A DNA stretch of 64,000 bases from VBAS01 sp035318985. Its GTDB lineage: Bacteria; Bacteroidota; Bacteroidia; Chitinophagales; Chitinophagaceae. Of the stretch, positions 18,553 to 27,834 are shown in pieces. Numbering within the stretch: the first letter of the stretch is position 1; every line of letters starts with the position of its first letter. The notes under the pieces were generated by a model, which saw only the letters and a program-made list of their open reading frames with translations, had not been told where the DNA came from and made no database searches. A program made the position numbers and the translations under genes. The stretch is from NCBI GenBank assembly GCA_035318985.1, contig DATHDP010000015.1:1-64000 (forward strand), read 5' to 3'.

Positions 18553-20703
18553 ATGAAGTCATTTAAATTTCAGATCATAATCCTGGGCTTAATACTGTTT
18601 TCAACTTCTGTTCATTCACAGAATGCAAAACAGTTATTTGTTTCGCCTTCAGGAAATGATAAGAACAATGGTACGATAGCAAAACCCTTTGCTACCTTAG
18701 AAAAAGCTCGTAAGGAAGTAAGAAAGATCTTAGCGAAAGAAAAAAACATTTTCATTTCTGTTTACTTCAGAGCCGGTGATTATTTTTTTAAAAACAGTGT
18801 TTTATTTGATAGCCTTGATTCGGGTTCCGAAAATTATCCTGTTACTTATTCTTCTTATAATAATGAAACGGTATCGTTTTCGGGAGGTGTTTCCATACCG
18901 GTTAAATATGCAACACCGGTAAAAGACGATCTTGTTTTAAAGAGATTTCCAACCACCGCTAAAAATAAAATTCTCCAGGTCGATCTGAAAAAATTGGGCA
19001 TTAAAGATTTTGGAACATTAACTCCTCGTGGTTTTGCAAGACCTTATCAGCCGGCACCAATGGAATTATTTTGTAACAAAAGTGCGATGCATTTGGCCCG
19101 TTATCCTAATGATACGTTGATTCCATTAGGAAAAGTTTTGGATGCCGGTTCAATACCACGCAATGGAGATTTTTCACATCGCGGAGGAAAATTTCATTTT
19201 TCGACTGATCAACCCGATCGTTGGACACAAGCAAAGGATATATGGATCTCTGGGTTTTTTCGTTACGGATATGCCGATGATGCCGTACAAATTGCAGACC
19301 TTGATCTGAAGAACAAAATTATTTCTACAAAGCAAGAGACACTATATGGATTTGAAAGCGGAAAAAATTTCCAACGCTGGTTCGCTTATAATTTGCTCGA
19401 AGAAATTGACAGCCCCGGAGAATATTATATCGACAGGGCTTCAGGTATTTTATATTTCTATCGACCGGAAGAGTTGAAAACAATTGAAGTATCAATGGTG
19501 GAAGAACCACTGGTGCAATTAAAAAATACTTCCTTCATTCATTTCAATGGAATAAACTTCGAATGTTCCCGTGGTATGGGAGTATACATTGAAAAAGGGA
19601 ATAACAATAAAATTGATAACTGTGTTTTTCGCAATCTTGGTATCGTTGGAGTTTGTATTGGAAAAGGTATAGAACCATTTACGGAATTAACGCATGAAGG
19701 GGATGGTCAACCTGCTTCTGCTAAACTGGGCAGCCTGATGAACTATATGTATAAGCATACGACGTTTAACCGTGAAGCAGGAACAGGTCACATAATTTCT
19801 AACTGTGAAATTTACAATACAGGTTCCGGTGGAATTAGTTTAGGTGGTGGTGATAGACTGACTTTGAAGAAAGGAAACAACCAGGTAGTGAATTGCAGCA
19901 TCCATGATTTTAATCGTTTGGATCGTTCTTATAAAGCAGGGATAAATATTGATGGAGTTGGCAATGTGATACGCAATTGCGAGATATTCAATTGTCCCGG
20001 CAGTGCTATACTTCTCCATGGTAATGATCATTTGATCGAGTACAATGTAATTCATCATGCGGTAACAGATGGTGATGATATGGGAGCCATTTATTATGGC
20101 AGAGACCCGAGTGAATTCGGGAATAAAGTTCAATACAATTTCTTTCATCATATTGGGAACGATCATGGACTCATCGTATCAGTGTATCATGATGATGGTG
20201 CCTGCGGCATGGAAGTAACAGGAAATATTTTTTACCTGGCTGGCATGCGTAGTGTTTTAATTGGTGGTGGCAGCGATAATGTTTACCGTAATAATATTTT
20301 CATTGGATCACCCATGGCATTTCATCTTGATAATCGTTTGATGGGTTGGGCGAAAGGAAATCTGGACAAAGACGGTATTTTTCAAAAGAGGCTCGAAGCT
20401 GTAAATTATAAGCAAGCGCCGTACGCCACGACTTATCCCAAACTCAAAAATTATTTTGAAGACACTCCTGCGATGCCCAAAAGAAATTTTATTGAGAACA
20501 ATTTGTTTGTTAATGTAAAGATGTTACACAACGGCAGCGCACAATGGAGTTATATCGGCAAAAATTATTTCACTTTTGATGAAAATATGTTTGTTGATTT
20601 TTCTAAAATGAATTTTACGTTGAAGGCGAATGCAGATGTATTCAAAAAAATGCCGGAGTTTAAAGCAATTCCATTCGATAAAATTGGACTAAAGAATAAA
20701 TGA
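18553..20703 (+). CDS. secreted right-handed parallel beta-helix protein
   Basis: A 716-residue protein with a signal peptide (1-22, ending VHSQ). The N-terminus FVSPSGNDKNNGT opens a DUF1565/beta-helix architecture; residues about 330-620 contain repeated short turns such as NNKIDNCVFRN, HIISNCEIYNTGSGGISLGGG and NVIRNCEIFNCPGSAILLHGNDH. This fold is used by polysaccharide lyases and by glycosidases such as GH110 and GH120, but I cannot assign a family. It probably attacks the PUL substrate in the periplasm or at the surface. The next gene follows after 53 bases. Confidence 0.85.
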   Translation: MKSFKFQIIILGLILFSTSVHSQNAKQLFVSPSGNDKNNGTIAKPFATLEKARKEVRKILAKEKNIFISVYFRAGDYFFKNSVLFDSLDSGSENYPVTYSSYNNETVSFSGGVSIPVKYATPVKDDLVLKRFPTTAKNKILQVDLKKLGIKDFGTLTPRGFARPYQPAPMELFCNKSAMHLARYPNDTLIPLGKVLDAGSIPRNGDFSHRGGKFHFSTDQPDRWTQAKDIWISGFFRYGYADDAVQIADLDLKNKIISTKQETLYGFESGKNFQRWFAYNLLEEIDSPGEYYIDRASGILYFYRPEELKTIEVSMVEEPLVQLKNTSFIHFNGINFECSRGMGVYIEKGNNNKIDNCVFRNLGIVGVCIGKGIEPFTELTHEGDGQPASAKLGSLMNYMYKHTTFNREAGTGHIISNCEIYNTGSGGISLGGGDRLTLKKGNNQVVNCSIHDFNRLDRSYKAGINIDGVGNVIRNCEIFNCPGSAILLHGNDHLIEYNVIHHAVTDGDDMGAIYYGRDPSEFGNKVQYNFFHHIGNDHGLIVSVYHDDGACGMEVTGNIFYLAGMRSVLIGGGSDNVYRNNIFIGSPMAFHLDNRLMGWAKGNLDKDGIFQKRLEAVNYKQAPYATTYPKLKNYFEDTPAMPKRNFIENNLFVNVKMLHNGSAQWSYIGKNYFTFDENMFVDFSKMNFTLKANADVFKKMPEFKAIPFDKIGLKNK

Positions 20704-20756
20704 TCCAAAAAGAAAATTGTAAGGTTGCATAAATTGCTTACATAAAAAGAATTTGT

Positions 20757-21992
20757 ATGAGAAGAAAGTTTGTTTCAAATGCCATAGTAAGCTCAGCGCT
20801 GGTATTGCTGTGCAAGTTTTCAGCTTTTAGCCAGGAAAATGCTGCTAAATATGATAGCCGTGAATATTGGGTAGCAACAATGATAAAGATTGCCGATCCT
20901 GTATTAAAAAATCTTAGCCAGGAACAGTTGCGGGCTAAAATGCCGGTAATTAATAAAGATTCCAACCGGGTAAGAGTTGCCCATCTCGAAGCCTTTGGTA
21001 GAACATTAGCTGGAATAGCTCCATGGCTTGAACTCGGGGCTGATAACAGCACAGAAGGAAAGCTGCGACAAAAATATATCCAGCTAACCCGTAAAGCTTT
21101 AGCTGTTGCAGTTGATCCATCTTCACCCGACTTTCTGAATTTTAATAAACAACAACAGCCGCTGGTGGATGCTGCTTTTATGGCTCAAGGTTTATTGCGG
21201 GGCTATACACAGTTATGGGAGCCACTTGATAACGCGACAAAGATAAATATTGTAAATGCACTAAAGAGTTCGCGGGTTATTAAACCTGGTGAAAACAACT
21301 GGCTGTTATTTAGTGCGATCATAGAAGCCTTTTTAATAAGATCAGGTAATGGTGGCGATATACATCCCATTGTGTATGCGCTGCAAAAACATGTTGATTG
21401 GTACAAGGGCGACGGAACTTATGGTGATGGCGAAGAGTTGCACTGGGATTACTATAACAGTTTTGTTATTCAACCCATGATGCTTGATATTACCAGGGTG
21501 TTGAGTGAAAAAAAAATGGATACAGTCATAATGTATCAAAAAGTTTTGAGCAGAGCACAACGGTATGCAGCAGTGCAGGAAAGATTGATCTCACCTGAAG
21601 GCACCTATCCTCCTATTGGACGTTCCATGATCTATCGCTTTGGAGCATTCCAGTTGCTTTCGCAAATTGCCTTACAAAAAAACTTGCCAGCCGAAATTTC
21701 ACCTGCACAGGTTCGTAGCGCATTATCACTCGTTATCTATCGCACCATGAAAGCTCCAAACATATTTGATTCTAAAGGATGGCTCAACATGGGTGTAATA
21801 GGTAGCCAGCCAAACATGGCCGAATATTATATTACTACAGGCAGTTTGTATTTGTGCACGGTTGGATTGTTACCTCTTGGCTTACCTGCAAACGATCCAT
21901 TCTGGACCAGTAAAGCCGAAGATTGGACAAGCAAAAGACTTTGGAAAGGCGTTGACCTTCCTGCCGATCATGCGTATAAAGAGTCTAAGTAG
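20757..21992 (+). CDS. secreted DUF2264 family protein
   Basis: A 411-residue protein with a signal peptide (about 1-25, ending AFSQ). It has the DUF2264 pattern REYWVATMIKIADPVL, GRTLAGIAPWLELG, GDGTYGDGEELHWDYYNSFVIQPMMLDI and GRSMIYRFGAFQLL. The fold is an (alpha/alpha) barrel like that of GH88/GH105 and related uronate-acting enzymes, and the gene precedes a GH88 enzyme. A role in releasing uronic-acid residues is plausible but not shown by the sequence. It is in tandem with the beta-helix gene and GH88. Confidence 0.82.
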   Translation: MRRKFVSNAIVSSALVLLCKFSAFSQENAAKYDSREYWVATMIKIADPVLKNLSQEQLRAKMPVINKDSNRVRVAHLEAFGRTLAGIAPWLELGADNSTEGKLRQKYIQLTRKALAVAVDPSSPDFLNFNKQQQPLVDAAFMAQGLLRGYTQLWEPLDNATKINIVNALKSSRVIKPGENNWLLFSAIIEAFLIRSGNGGDIHPIVYALQKHVDWYKGDGTYGDGEELHWDYYNSFVIQPMMLDITRVLSEKKMDTVIMYQKVLSRAQRYAAVQERLISPEGTYPPIGRSMIYRFGAFQLLSQIALQKNLPAEISPAQVRSALSLVIYRTMKAPNIFDSKGWLNMGVIGSQPNMAEYYITTGSLYLCTVGLLPLGLPANDPFWTSKAEDWTSKRLWKGVDLPADHAYKESK

Positions 21993-22020
21993 AATTGAAC
22001 GAATAATTAATAAACATACA

Positions 22021-23211
22021 ATGCGTAATAAACTTATTCTTTTATCCCTCGCTTTTATGATAGGCGCATTTGCCCATTCGCAAAAAAGTATGCAAACGCT
22101 GATTACTGAAAATATGCAATTGGCAAGCAGCCAATATAAAATACTTGCAGCTGTAACACCTGTAGAGAGTATGCCTCGTCATTACAATCCCGACGACAAT
22201 AAATTGGTGAATAGTGATACCAAATGGTGGTGCAGTGGATTTTATCCGGGCTCTCTATGGCTGATCTATGAATACACAAAAGATGAAGCTATTCGGGCGG
22301 AGGCAGTAAAGCGACTGAACATCCTGGAGAAAGAAAAACACTATACCGGCAATCATGATCTTGGTTTTATGATGTACTGCAGTTTTGGTACTGCCTACCG
22401 TATTACCAACAACGCTGCTTACAAACCCAGCATTGATACCGCTGCCTTGTCGTTAGCGACTCGTTACCGGCCGAATATTCAATCCATTCAGTCGTGGGAT
22501 AGTAATGACAAATTAAAATGCCCTGTTATTATTGACAATATGATGAACCTGGAATTGTTGATGTGGGTAGCTGAACACGGCGGCGATCAACACCTCAGGG
22601 ATATAGCCATTACTCATGCCAACAGCACATTGGAAAGACATTTCAGACCCGATGGAAGTTCTTACCATGTTTTGGATTATGATCCTGCCACAAATAAACT
22701 TATACGCAAACTTACATGGCAGGGCGCTGCCGATGAATCAGCATGGAGCCGTGGCCAATCATGGGGATTTTATGGCTTTACTATGATGTATCGCTTCACA
22801 AAAGATAAACGCTACCTTGAACAGGCGAAAAAAATTGCTGGCTTTTTATTCAATCATCCAAATATGCCGGAAGACTTCGTGCCATATTGGGATTTTAATG
22901 CACCGGGTATTCCCAATGCTTATCGCGATGCTTCTGCTGCCGCCATTAACGCTTCGGCGTTATTAGAGTTGGCGCAGTATGTCAACAAAAAGGAAAGCAA
23001 ATCCTATATAGATAAGGCCGAAAAAATTATTCGTTCATTGTCATCGGAAAATTACAGAGCGAAACCCGGTGAGAATGGAGGATACATTCTTATGCATAGC
23101 GTTGGCAATATGCCTGCTAATTCCGAAATAAATACGACGCTTACCTATGCAGATTACTATTTCCTGGAGGCCTTAATGCGGTATCAACAATGGGTATTGA
23201 ACAAAAAGTAA
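22021..23211 (+). CDS. GH88 family unsaturated glucuronyl hydrolase
   Basis: A 396-residue protein. The frame is open further upstream, but the ATG at 22021, 28 bases after the DUF2264 stop, gives a clean signal peptide (about 1-20, ending AHSQ) and is chosen. GH88 features are KWWCSGFYPGSLW, NHDLGFMMYCSFG, CPVIIDNMMNLELLMW with a catalytic Asp, and ADESAWSRGQSWGFYGF. GH88 enzymes hydrate the double bond of unsaturated uronic acids left by polysaccharide lyases, releasing an open-chain ketoacid. Its presence implies that a lyase works on a uronate-containing glycan in this locus. Confidence 0.92.
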   Translation: MRNKLILLSLAFMIGAFAHSQKSMQTLITENMQLASSQYKILAAVTPVESMPRHYNPDDNKLVNSDTKWWCSGFYPGSLWLIYEYTKDEAIRAEAVKRLNILEKEKHYTGNHDLGFMMYCSFGTAYRITNNAAYKPSIDTAALSLATRYRPNIQSIQSWDSNDKLKCPVIIDNMMNLELLMWVAEHGGDQHLRDIAITHANSTLERHFRPDGSSYHVLDYDPATNKLIRKLTWQGAADESAWSRGQSWGFYGFTMMYRFTKDKRYLEQAKKIAGFLFNHPNMPEDFVPYWDFNAPGIPNAYRDASAAAINASALLELAQYVNKKESKSYIDKAEKIIRSLSSENYRAKPGENGGYILMHSVGNMPANSEINTTLTYADYYFLEALMRYQQWVLNKK

Positions 23212-23270
23212 AAGGATAAATTGATGAGCCCTGGGAATGTTGCCGTAGTGATTAAGATTAAAACGATACT

Positions 23271-25160
23271 ATGTTTAGGATAATTATATTTTTTGTTTGT
23301 GGTCTGCTTTCGTCGCAGTGTTTGGTTGCGCAATCTTCCAAACAGCTATCATCACCGGATGGTAGGTTTCAATTTGTATTTGATCTGTCAAATGAAGGAG
23401 CACCTGTTTATTCTATTTCTTATGATCAAAAACCTGTTGTACTTTCTTCTTTATTAGGAATAAATGGTTGGGAACGCGGATCTGTTATTAATGATGTTTC
23501 TTTTTCAAAGCAGGACACAGTTTGGAAACCAGTGTATGGCGAACGAAGCCAGGTTCGTGATCATTACCAGGGAATGATAATTACTTTACAGCGCAACAAC
23601 GATGAAAATTTAAAACTGCAAATACAAGTACGGGCTTATAACGAGGGCATTGCATTTCGATATTTTTTTCCTGAAAACCCTAAAGGAGGAAAGGATATCA
23701 ATATTCAGAAAGAGCTGACAAGTTTTACAGTGCCCGAAGGAACAATGGCATGGTTTACAAACAGGGCGCAAGGTGAGTACAGGTTGTTGCCAATGAATAA
23801 CTGGCCTAGTGAAAGTGAAAGGCCCCTTGTGTTACAACTTCCTGGTGGAAGATATGCTTGTCTTGCAGAAGCAGAGATGGTAAACTATTCCCGTACAAAA
23901 TTTTCACTTGATGCAAATAAACCCAATACTGTTAGTTGTTCTATCTATGATCGTGTCGATTTCTTTACTCCATTCGCAACTCCGTGGAGAGTAGTAATGG
24001 TAGCGGAACATGCGGGAGAATTATTGGCAAATAATGATCTCTTGTTAAATCTGAATCCACCGTGTGAGATCAAAAACACTTCATGGATCAAGCCGGGAAA
24101 GATAATACGTGAAATGAGTCTTTCAATGAAAGGCTCAAAGGAGTTAATTGATTTTGCCGTAAAACGTCATTTACAATATATCCATTTTGATGCTGGCTGG
24201 TATGGATATGAGTATGTAACTTCTTCGGATGCTACTAAAGTAAATGTAGATCCCCGTCGCAATGCAAATAGTGATTTGGATTTGCAGGAAGTAATTCGAT
24301 ATGCAAATAAAAAAGGGATCGGCGTATTTCTTTATGTGAATCAAAGGGCATTGTATAAACAGTTAGATGAAATTCTTCCTTTGTTTCAGAAATGGGGAGT
24401 TCGGGGAATTAAGTTTGGTTTTGTTGAAGTCGGTTCGCACAAATGGACAACCTGGTTACATGAAGCAATTAAGAAATGTGCGAAGTATAATTTGATGGTT
24501 GATATACATGATGAGTATAGGCCAACAGGCTTCAGTCGAACTTATCCTAATTTATTAACACAGGAAGGTGTACGTGGTAATGAAGAAATGCCTGATGCAA
24601 CAAATAGTACCATTCTTCCTTTTACTCGTTTTATTGCCGGCGCAGCCGACCATACGATCTGTTACTATCATCGCCCTGAATTAAAACCACGCCTGGCAGA
24701 AACACAAAATGCAAGAGTGATGAAAACAACTTCGGGTCATCAACTGGCACTCGCAGTTGTATTCTATAGTCCACTACAGTTTTTGTATTGGTATGACAAA
24801 CCTGAAGATTCACAAGATGAACCTGAACTGGAATTCTTTGATAAAGTGTCTACTGTTTGGGATGATACAAAAGTGGTGGATGGTGAAATAGGAAAACATA
24901 TTACCATTGCACGCCGCAAAGGTGATGACTGGTTTGTTGGGACAGTTACCAATACTGAAAAAAGGGATTTGAAAATTCCATTGAACTTTTTAATGCCGGG
25001 AAAAAAATATGAAGCAAGTATCTATTATGATGATCCTGCTTCAAAGGTTCGTACAAAGATCTCTATCAAACGTATACAAGTTGATGCCACTACAATACTG
25101 GATACACAATTGATCGCTTCAGGTGGACAAGCTATTTGGATAAAGCCTCTCGAAAAATGA
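23271..25160 (+). CDS. GH97 family glycoside hydrolase
   Basis: A 629-residue secreted protein (signal peptide about 1-20, ending LVAQ). It has the GH97 layout: N-terminal beta-supersandwich (SPDGRFQFVFDLSNEG, AFRYFFPEN), catalytic TIM barrel from about residue 275 (YIHFDAGWYGYEY, MVDIHDEYRPTGFSRTYPNL, NEEMPD, LPFTRFIAGAADHT) and a C-terminal beta domain. GH97 enzymes are calcium-dependent alpha-glucosidases or alpha-galactosidases. At GIKFGFVEVG a Gly stands where retaining alpha-galactosidase members carry the nucleophile Asp, so the mechanism needs checking. Last gene of the plus-strand run before a terminator. Confidence 0.93.
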   Translation: MFRIIIFFVCGLLSSQCLVAQSSKQLSSPDGRFQFVFDLSNEGAPVYSISYDQKPVVLSSLLGINGWERGSVINDVSFSKQDTVWKPVYGERSQVRDHYQGMIITLQRNNDENLKLQIQVRAYNEGIAFRYFFPENPKGGKDINIQKELTSFTVPEGTMAWFTNRAQGEYRLLPMNNWPSESERPLVLQLPGGRYACLAEAEMVNYSRTKFSLDANKPNTVSCSIYDRVDFFTPFATPWRVVMVAEHAGELLANNDLLLNLNPPCEIKNTSWIKPGKIIREMSLSMKGSKELIDFAVKRHLQYIHFDAGWYGYEYVTSSDATKVNVDPRRNANSDLDLQEVIRYANKKGIGVFLYVNQRALYKQLDEILPLFQKWGVRGIKFGFVEVGSHKWTTWLHEAIKKCAKYNLMVDIHDEYRPTGFSRTYPNLLTQEGVRGNEEMPDATNSTILPFTRFIAGAADHTICYYHRPELKPRLAETQNARVMKTTSGHQLALAVVFYSPLQFLYWYDKPEDSQDEPELEFFDKVSTVWDDTKVVDGEIGKHITIARRKGDDWFVGTVTNTEKRDLKIPLNFLMPGKKYEASIYYDDPASKVRTKISIKRIQVDATTILDTQLIASGGQAIWIKPLEK

Positions 25161-25240
25161 TTTGAGAGTAACAAGAGTAATCAGCAATACTATTTCAGAA
25201 TTAACAAAAAATTATTTTAAGTAGAGTTTTATCCCATGCT

Positions 25241-25293
25241 TTTGACAATTGGTCAAATTCCTGCGACACGGGGATTATATAAGGATAGTTTTG
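25241..25293 (+). promoter_or_regulatory. inverted repeat and candidate -7 promoter element
   Basis: TTTGAC-AATTG-GTCAAA (25241-25257) is a perfect 6-bp inverted repeat, an operator-like site. TAGTTTTG at 25286-25293 matches the Bacteroidota -7 consensus TAnnTTTG. A well placed -33 TTTG is not obvious. A transcript from here would reach the terminator at 25358-25383 or the propeller glycosidase gene. Confidence 0.35.
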
Positions 25294-25357
25294 CATAGTA
25301 ATTGAAACAGAACAGAAGTTAGAAAGATATATATTTCCGTAGACTAAGATGAAACAA

Positions 25358-25383
25358 AGGGACGGCTTTTGCCGTCTCTTTTT
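25358..25383 (+). terminator. Rho-independent terminator
   Basis: GGGACGGC (25359-25366), TTTT and GCCGTCTC (25371-25378) form an 8-bp stem with one G-T pair, directly followed by TTTTT. It lies 200 bases after the GH97 stop and 60 bases before the next gene. Confidence 0.85.
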
Positions 25384-25443
25384 ATTATACCTTGTTTGTG
25401 GTCATGTCTTTAATTTTAACTATACAACTATTTGGATAAACTG

Positions 25444-26613
25444 ATGAGAACTTTTTTTCTTTCATTCTTAACTGGACTTCTTTTAATGATTTGTATGCCC
25501 TTGCCCAGTTATGCGCAGGATGATCTGGATTTCCAGGAATTGATGAAAGAAGTTGATTCTTCAGGAATATTTTTTTCATCGAACAATTATACATGGTGCA
25601 GCAGCGTCATCAAAGGAGAAGATGGAAAGTATCATATGTTTTATTCACGCTGGTCACACGGTAAAAGAATATTGGATGATGATTCCATGAATTATATTTT
25701 CAATGGATTCAAAGGATGGTGCAAGTATTCCGAAATAGCTCATGCAGTTTCCGATAAACTCAACGGCCCTTATAAATATGTATCAACAGTGTTGAAGGGC
25801 GATGGCGATCCTGATCATTGGGACAGGTTCACTATGCATAATCCGCAGATCAGGAAATTCGGAAAAAATTATTATCTCTATTATATCAGCAATTCATTTG
25901 ATTCATCACTCCAGTTTAAAGATGAATCAAAAATGAGCAAAGACTGGAAACACTGGCTGAAATATAATTGCACGCAAAAGATCGGGGTGATAAAAGCAAA
26001 AACCATTGCTGACCTGGTGAATGGTAAATATGAAAAGCTTTCTGCGCCTTTAATGGTTCCTGATAATATCAACACATTTGAAGTAGCTACCAATCCTACA
26101 GTAACACAGGGACCAGATGGGAAATCTTACATGATGTATAAATCCCGTAAACCAAATGTTGGTAATATGACTTTCTGGATGGCAACAAGTGATAAGCCAG
26201 ATGGCCCGTTCAAGATGCTTGGTGAAGTATTTACTTCTGCAGAGATGGCTTGTGAAGATCCATGTATGTGGTATGATAAAAAAAGAAAACGATTTTACGC
26301 TGCGGTTAAATATTATTCCAGCAGTAAAAAATTAGTTCCGCAATTCGGCGCATTAGCATTAATCACCTCTATTGATGGATTGAATTGGCAAGCAGCTGTA
26401 CACCCTTTGATCTCGCTCAGGGAAATGAAAATGAAAGACGGAAAGAAAACAGAATTGACTCACCTTGAACGCCCCTTTGTAGTTACTGATGAAAAAGGAC
26501 AGCCTGTTGCTTTATTTGCAGCAGCATCGATCGGTGAACCAACCAAAGGAGACGCTGATCATCCTGCATTTGAGAATAATACTTTCAATGTTTGCTTCCT
26601 GCTGAAGAAATAG
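25444..26613 (+). CDS. secreted five-bladed beta-propeller glycoside hydrolase-like protein
   Basis: A 389-residue protein from the ATG at 25444 (an in-frame TTG at 25432 is less likely), with a signal peptide (about 1-25, ending SYAQ). Repeated blade motifs such as WCSSVIKGEDGKYHMFYSRW, HNPQIRKFGKNYYLYYISN, NPTVTQGPDGKSYMMYKSR and CEDPCMWYDKKRKRFYAAVK belong to the five-bladed propeller of clan GH-F/GH-J-like enzymes (GH43, GH32, GH117). The family number is not certain. Placed after the PUL enzymes and convergent with an AraC gene, 1 base apart. Confidence 0.8.
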   Translation: MRTFFLSFLTGLLLMICMPLPSYAQDDLDFQELMKEVDSSGIFFSSNNYTWCSSVIKGEDGKYHMFYSRWSHGKRILDDDSMNYIFNGFKGWCKYSEIAHAVSDKLNGPYKYVSTVLKGDGDPDHWDRFTMHNPQIRKFGKNYYLYYISNSFDSSLQFKDESKMSKDWKHWLKYNCTQKIGVIKAKTIADLVNGKYEKLSAPLMVPDNINTFEVATNPTVTQGPDGKSYMMYKSRKPNVGNMTFWMATSDKPDGPFKMLGEVFTSAEMACEDPCMWYDKKRKRFYAAVKYYSSSKKLVPQFGALALITSIDGLNWQAAVHPLISLREMKMKDGKKTELTHLERPFVVTDEKGQPVALFAAASIGEPTKGDADHPAFENNTFNVCFLLKK

Positions 26614-26614
26614 T

Positions 26615-27505
26615 TTAAACCGTACTCTTGTATTGTGCCGGTGATTTACCTGTTACCTTTTTAAAGATCCGGGAAAAATAATAAGGATCATCATACCCGA
26701 TCTTATCCGCGATTTCTTTTATGATCAGTTCCCGTTGCGTTAACAGCTGACAAGCATAATAGATCTTCATCCGGATAAAATAATCTATCGGTGACAAACC
26801 TGTTTTCTTTTTAAAAAGCGCTGTATAGTGTGATGGTGAGTAATGAAATTCCTTCGCTATTTCTTCCACGGAAAGTTGTTTATGAATATTGGCCTTCATA
26901 AAAGCGATCGATCTTGCAAGCGGATCCTCTGTTTGTGTTTCCTTTAATAATTTTTGCCTGTTGCCGGGAAAAATGAAAAAAGAAATAAAATGATACAGGC
27001 AAAAATTGGCATAGCAGACCGATTCTTTAGTGTATCCTTCCTGTGCAAGAGAAACATACATTTCATTCCATGTATCCAGTACTTTCTGACTAAATAAAAA
27101 GTTAGTGGGCTTTATAAATCTTTCCAGTTCGTATTCCTCTTCCAGCTCTTTCAGCTTACTGCTACTGAAATGAACCCAGTAAATGGTCCACGGATCATTC
27201 AGATCTGCCTGGTAGTTGTGAAATTGATGTGGGGGTAAAATAAAAAACTGGTTGGCCGTTAATTCAAAATTTCCAATGGAAGTGGAATAGTGGCCTTTGC
27301 CTTCCAGGCAATAGATCAGTATAAAATCATCGCAGCCTTCTTCTCTTTCCCTGAAATGAAATTGTGCCCTGGGGTAAAAACCAATATGAGTTATATAAAG
27401 AGAACTGTTGAAAGGCATATTCCCGGTAAACTTTTCCAGGATATATCCAGGAACAGTGATCTGCTTTTCACCTACAAATCCGTCTTTACGTCGCGTGGCA
27501 GCCAT
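26615..27505 (-). CDS. AraC family transcriptional regulator (second PUL regulator)
   Basis: A 296-residue AraC protein with a cupin sensor (about 15-160, LTANQFFILPPHQFHNY) and a C-terminal double helix-turn-helix (about 195-292, SPSHYTALFKKKTGLSPIDY, YDDPYYFSRIFKKVTG). The N-terminus AATRRKDGF and the LYITHIGFYPRAQFHFRERE stretch parallel the regulator at 8993-9901. It is divergent from the first sulfatase gene and likely controls it. Confidence 0.92.
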   Translation of the reverse strand: MAATRRKDGFVGEKQITVPGYILEKFTGNMPFNSSLYITHIGFYPRAQFHFREREEGCDDFILIYCLEGKGHYSTSIGNFELTANQFFILPPHQFHNYQADLNDPWTIYWVHFSSSKLKELEEEYELERFIKPTNFLFSQKVLDTWNEMYVSLAQEGYTKESVCYANFCLYHFISFFIFPGNRQKLLKETQTEDPLARSIAFMKANIHKQLSVEEIAKEFHYSPSHYTALFKKKTGLSPIDYFIRMKIYYACQLLTQRELIIKEIADKIGYDDPYYFSRIFKKVTGKSPAQYKSTV

Positions 27506-27834
27506 GAGTTCAGATAAATTTAATAACCGGGGATCTTTGAAAAATAAGCTTTTTTCGGGGTATAAATATATCTAAAAAACCTTCGGAAGAGATCGATTCA
27601 ATTTTTAAGGCTGTTCAAATAAATAATTGAAAAAACCATTAAAAGCATCGTATTGTCTATTGAAGACCCTCTCTGGCTAAATTATTTTTACCAGCTAAAA
27701 AGTAGTTTTTATATATCAAAAGAATAATGAAACAGCTCGATAATAGTTACCTTTCTTATAGGTGGTTCTGAATGGATCGACTGAATGTGCAAGAGGTGTT
27801 ATTTATTCAGTTAACTGATCTTTAAACCTTGTGT
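27506..27834. promoter_or_regulatory. divergent AraC/sulfatase intergenic region
   Basis: A 329-bp AT-rich gap with no open gene between the AraC start and the sulfatase start. It must hold both promoters. I saw no clear operator repeat, only A/T-rich tracts; assignment as regulatory is by position. Confidence 0.4.

Noticed and set aside
21862..22020. Upstream extension of the GH88 gene
   Set aside because: The extension overlaps the DUF2264 gene and would bury the signal peptide; the ATG at 22021 is the better start.
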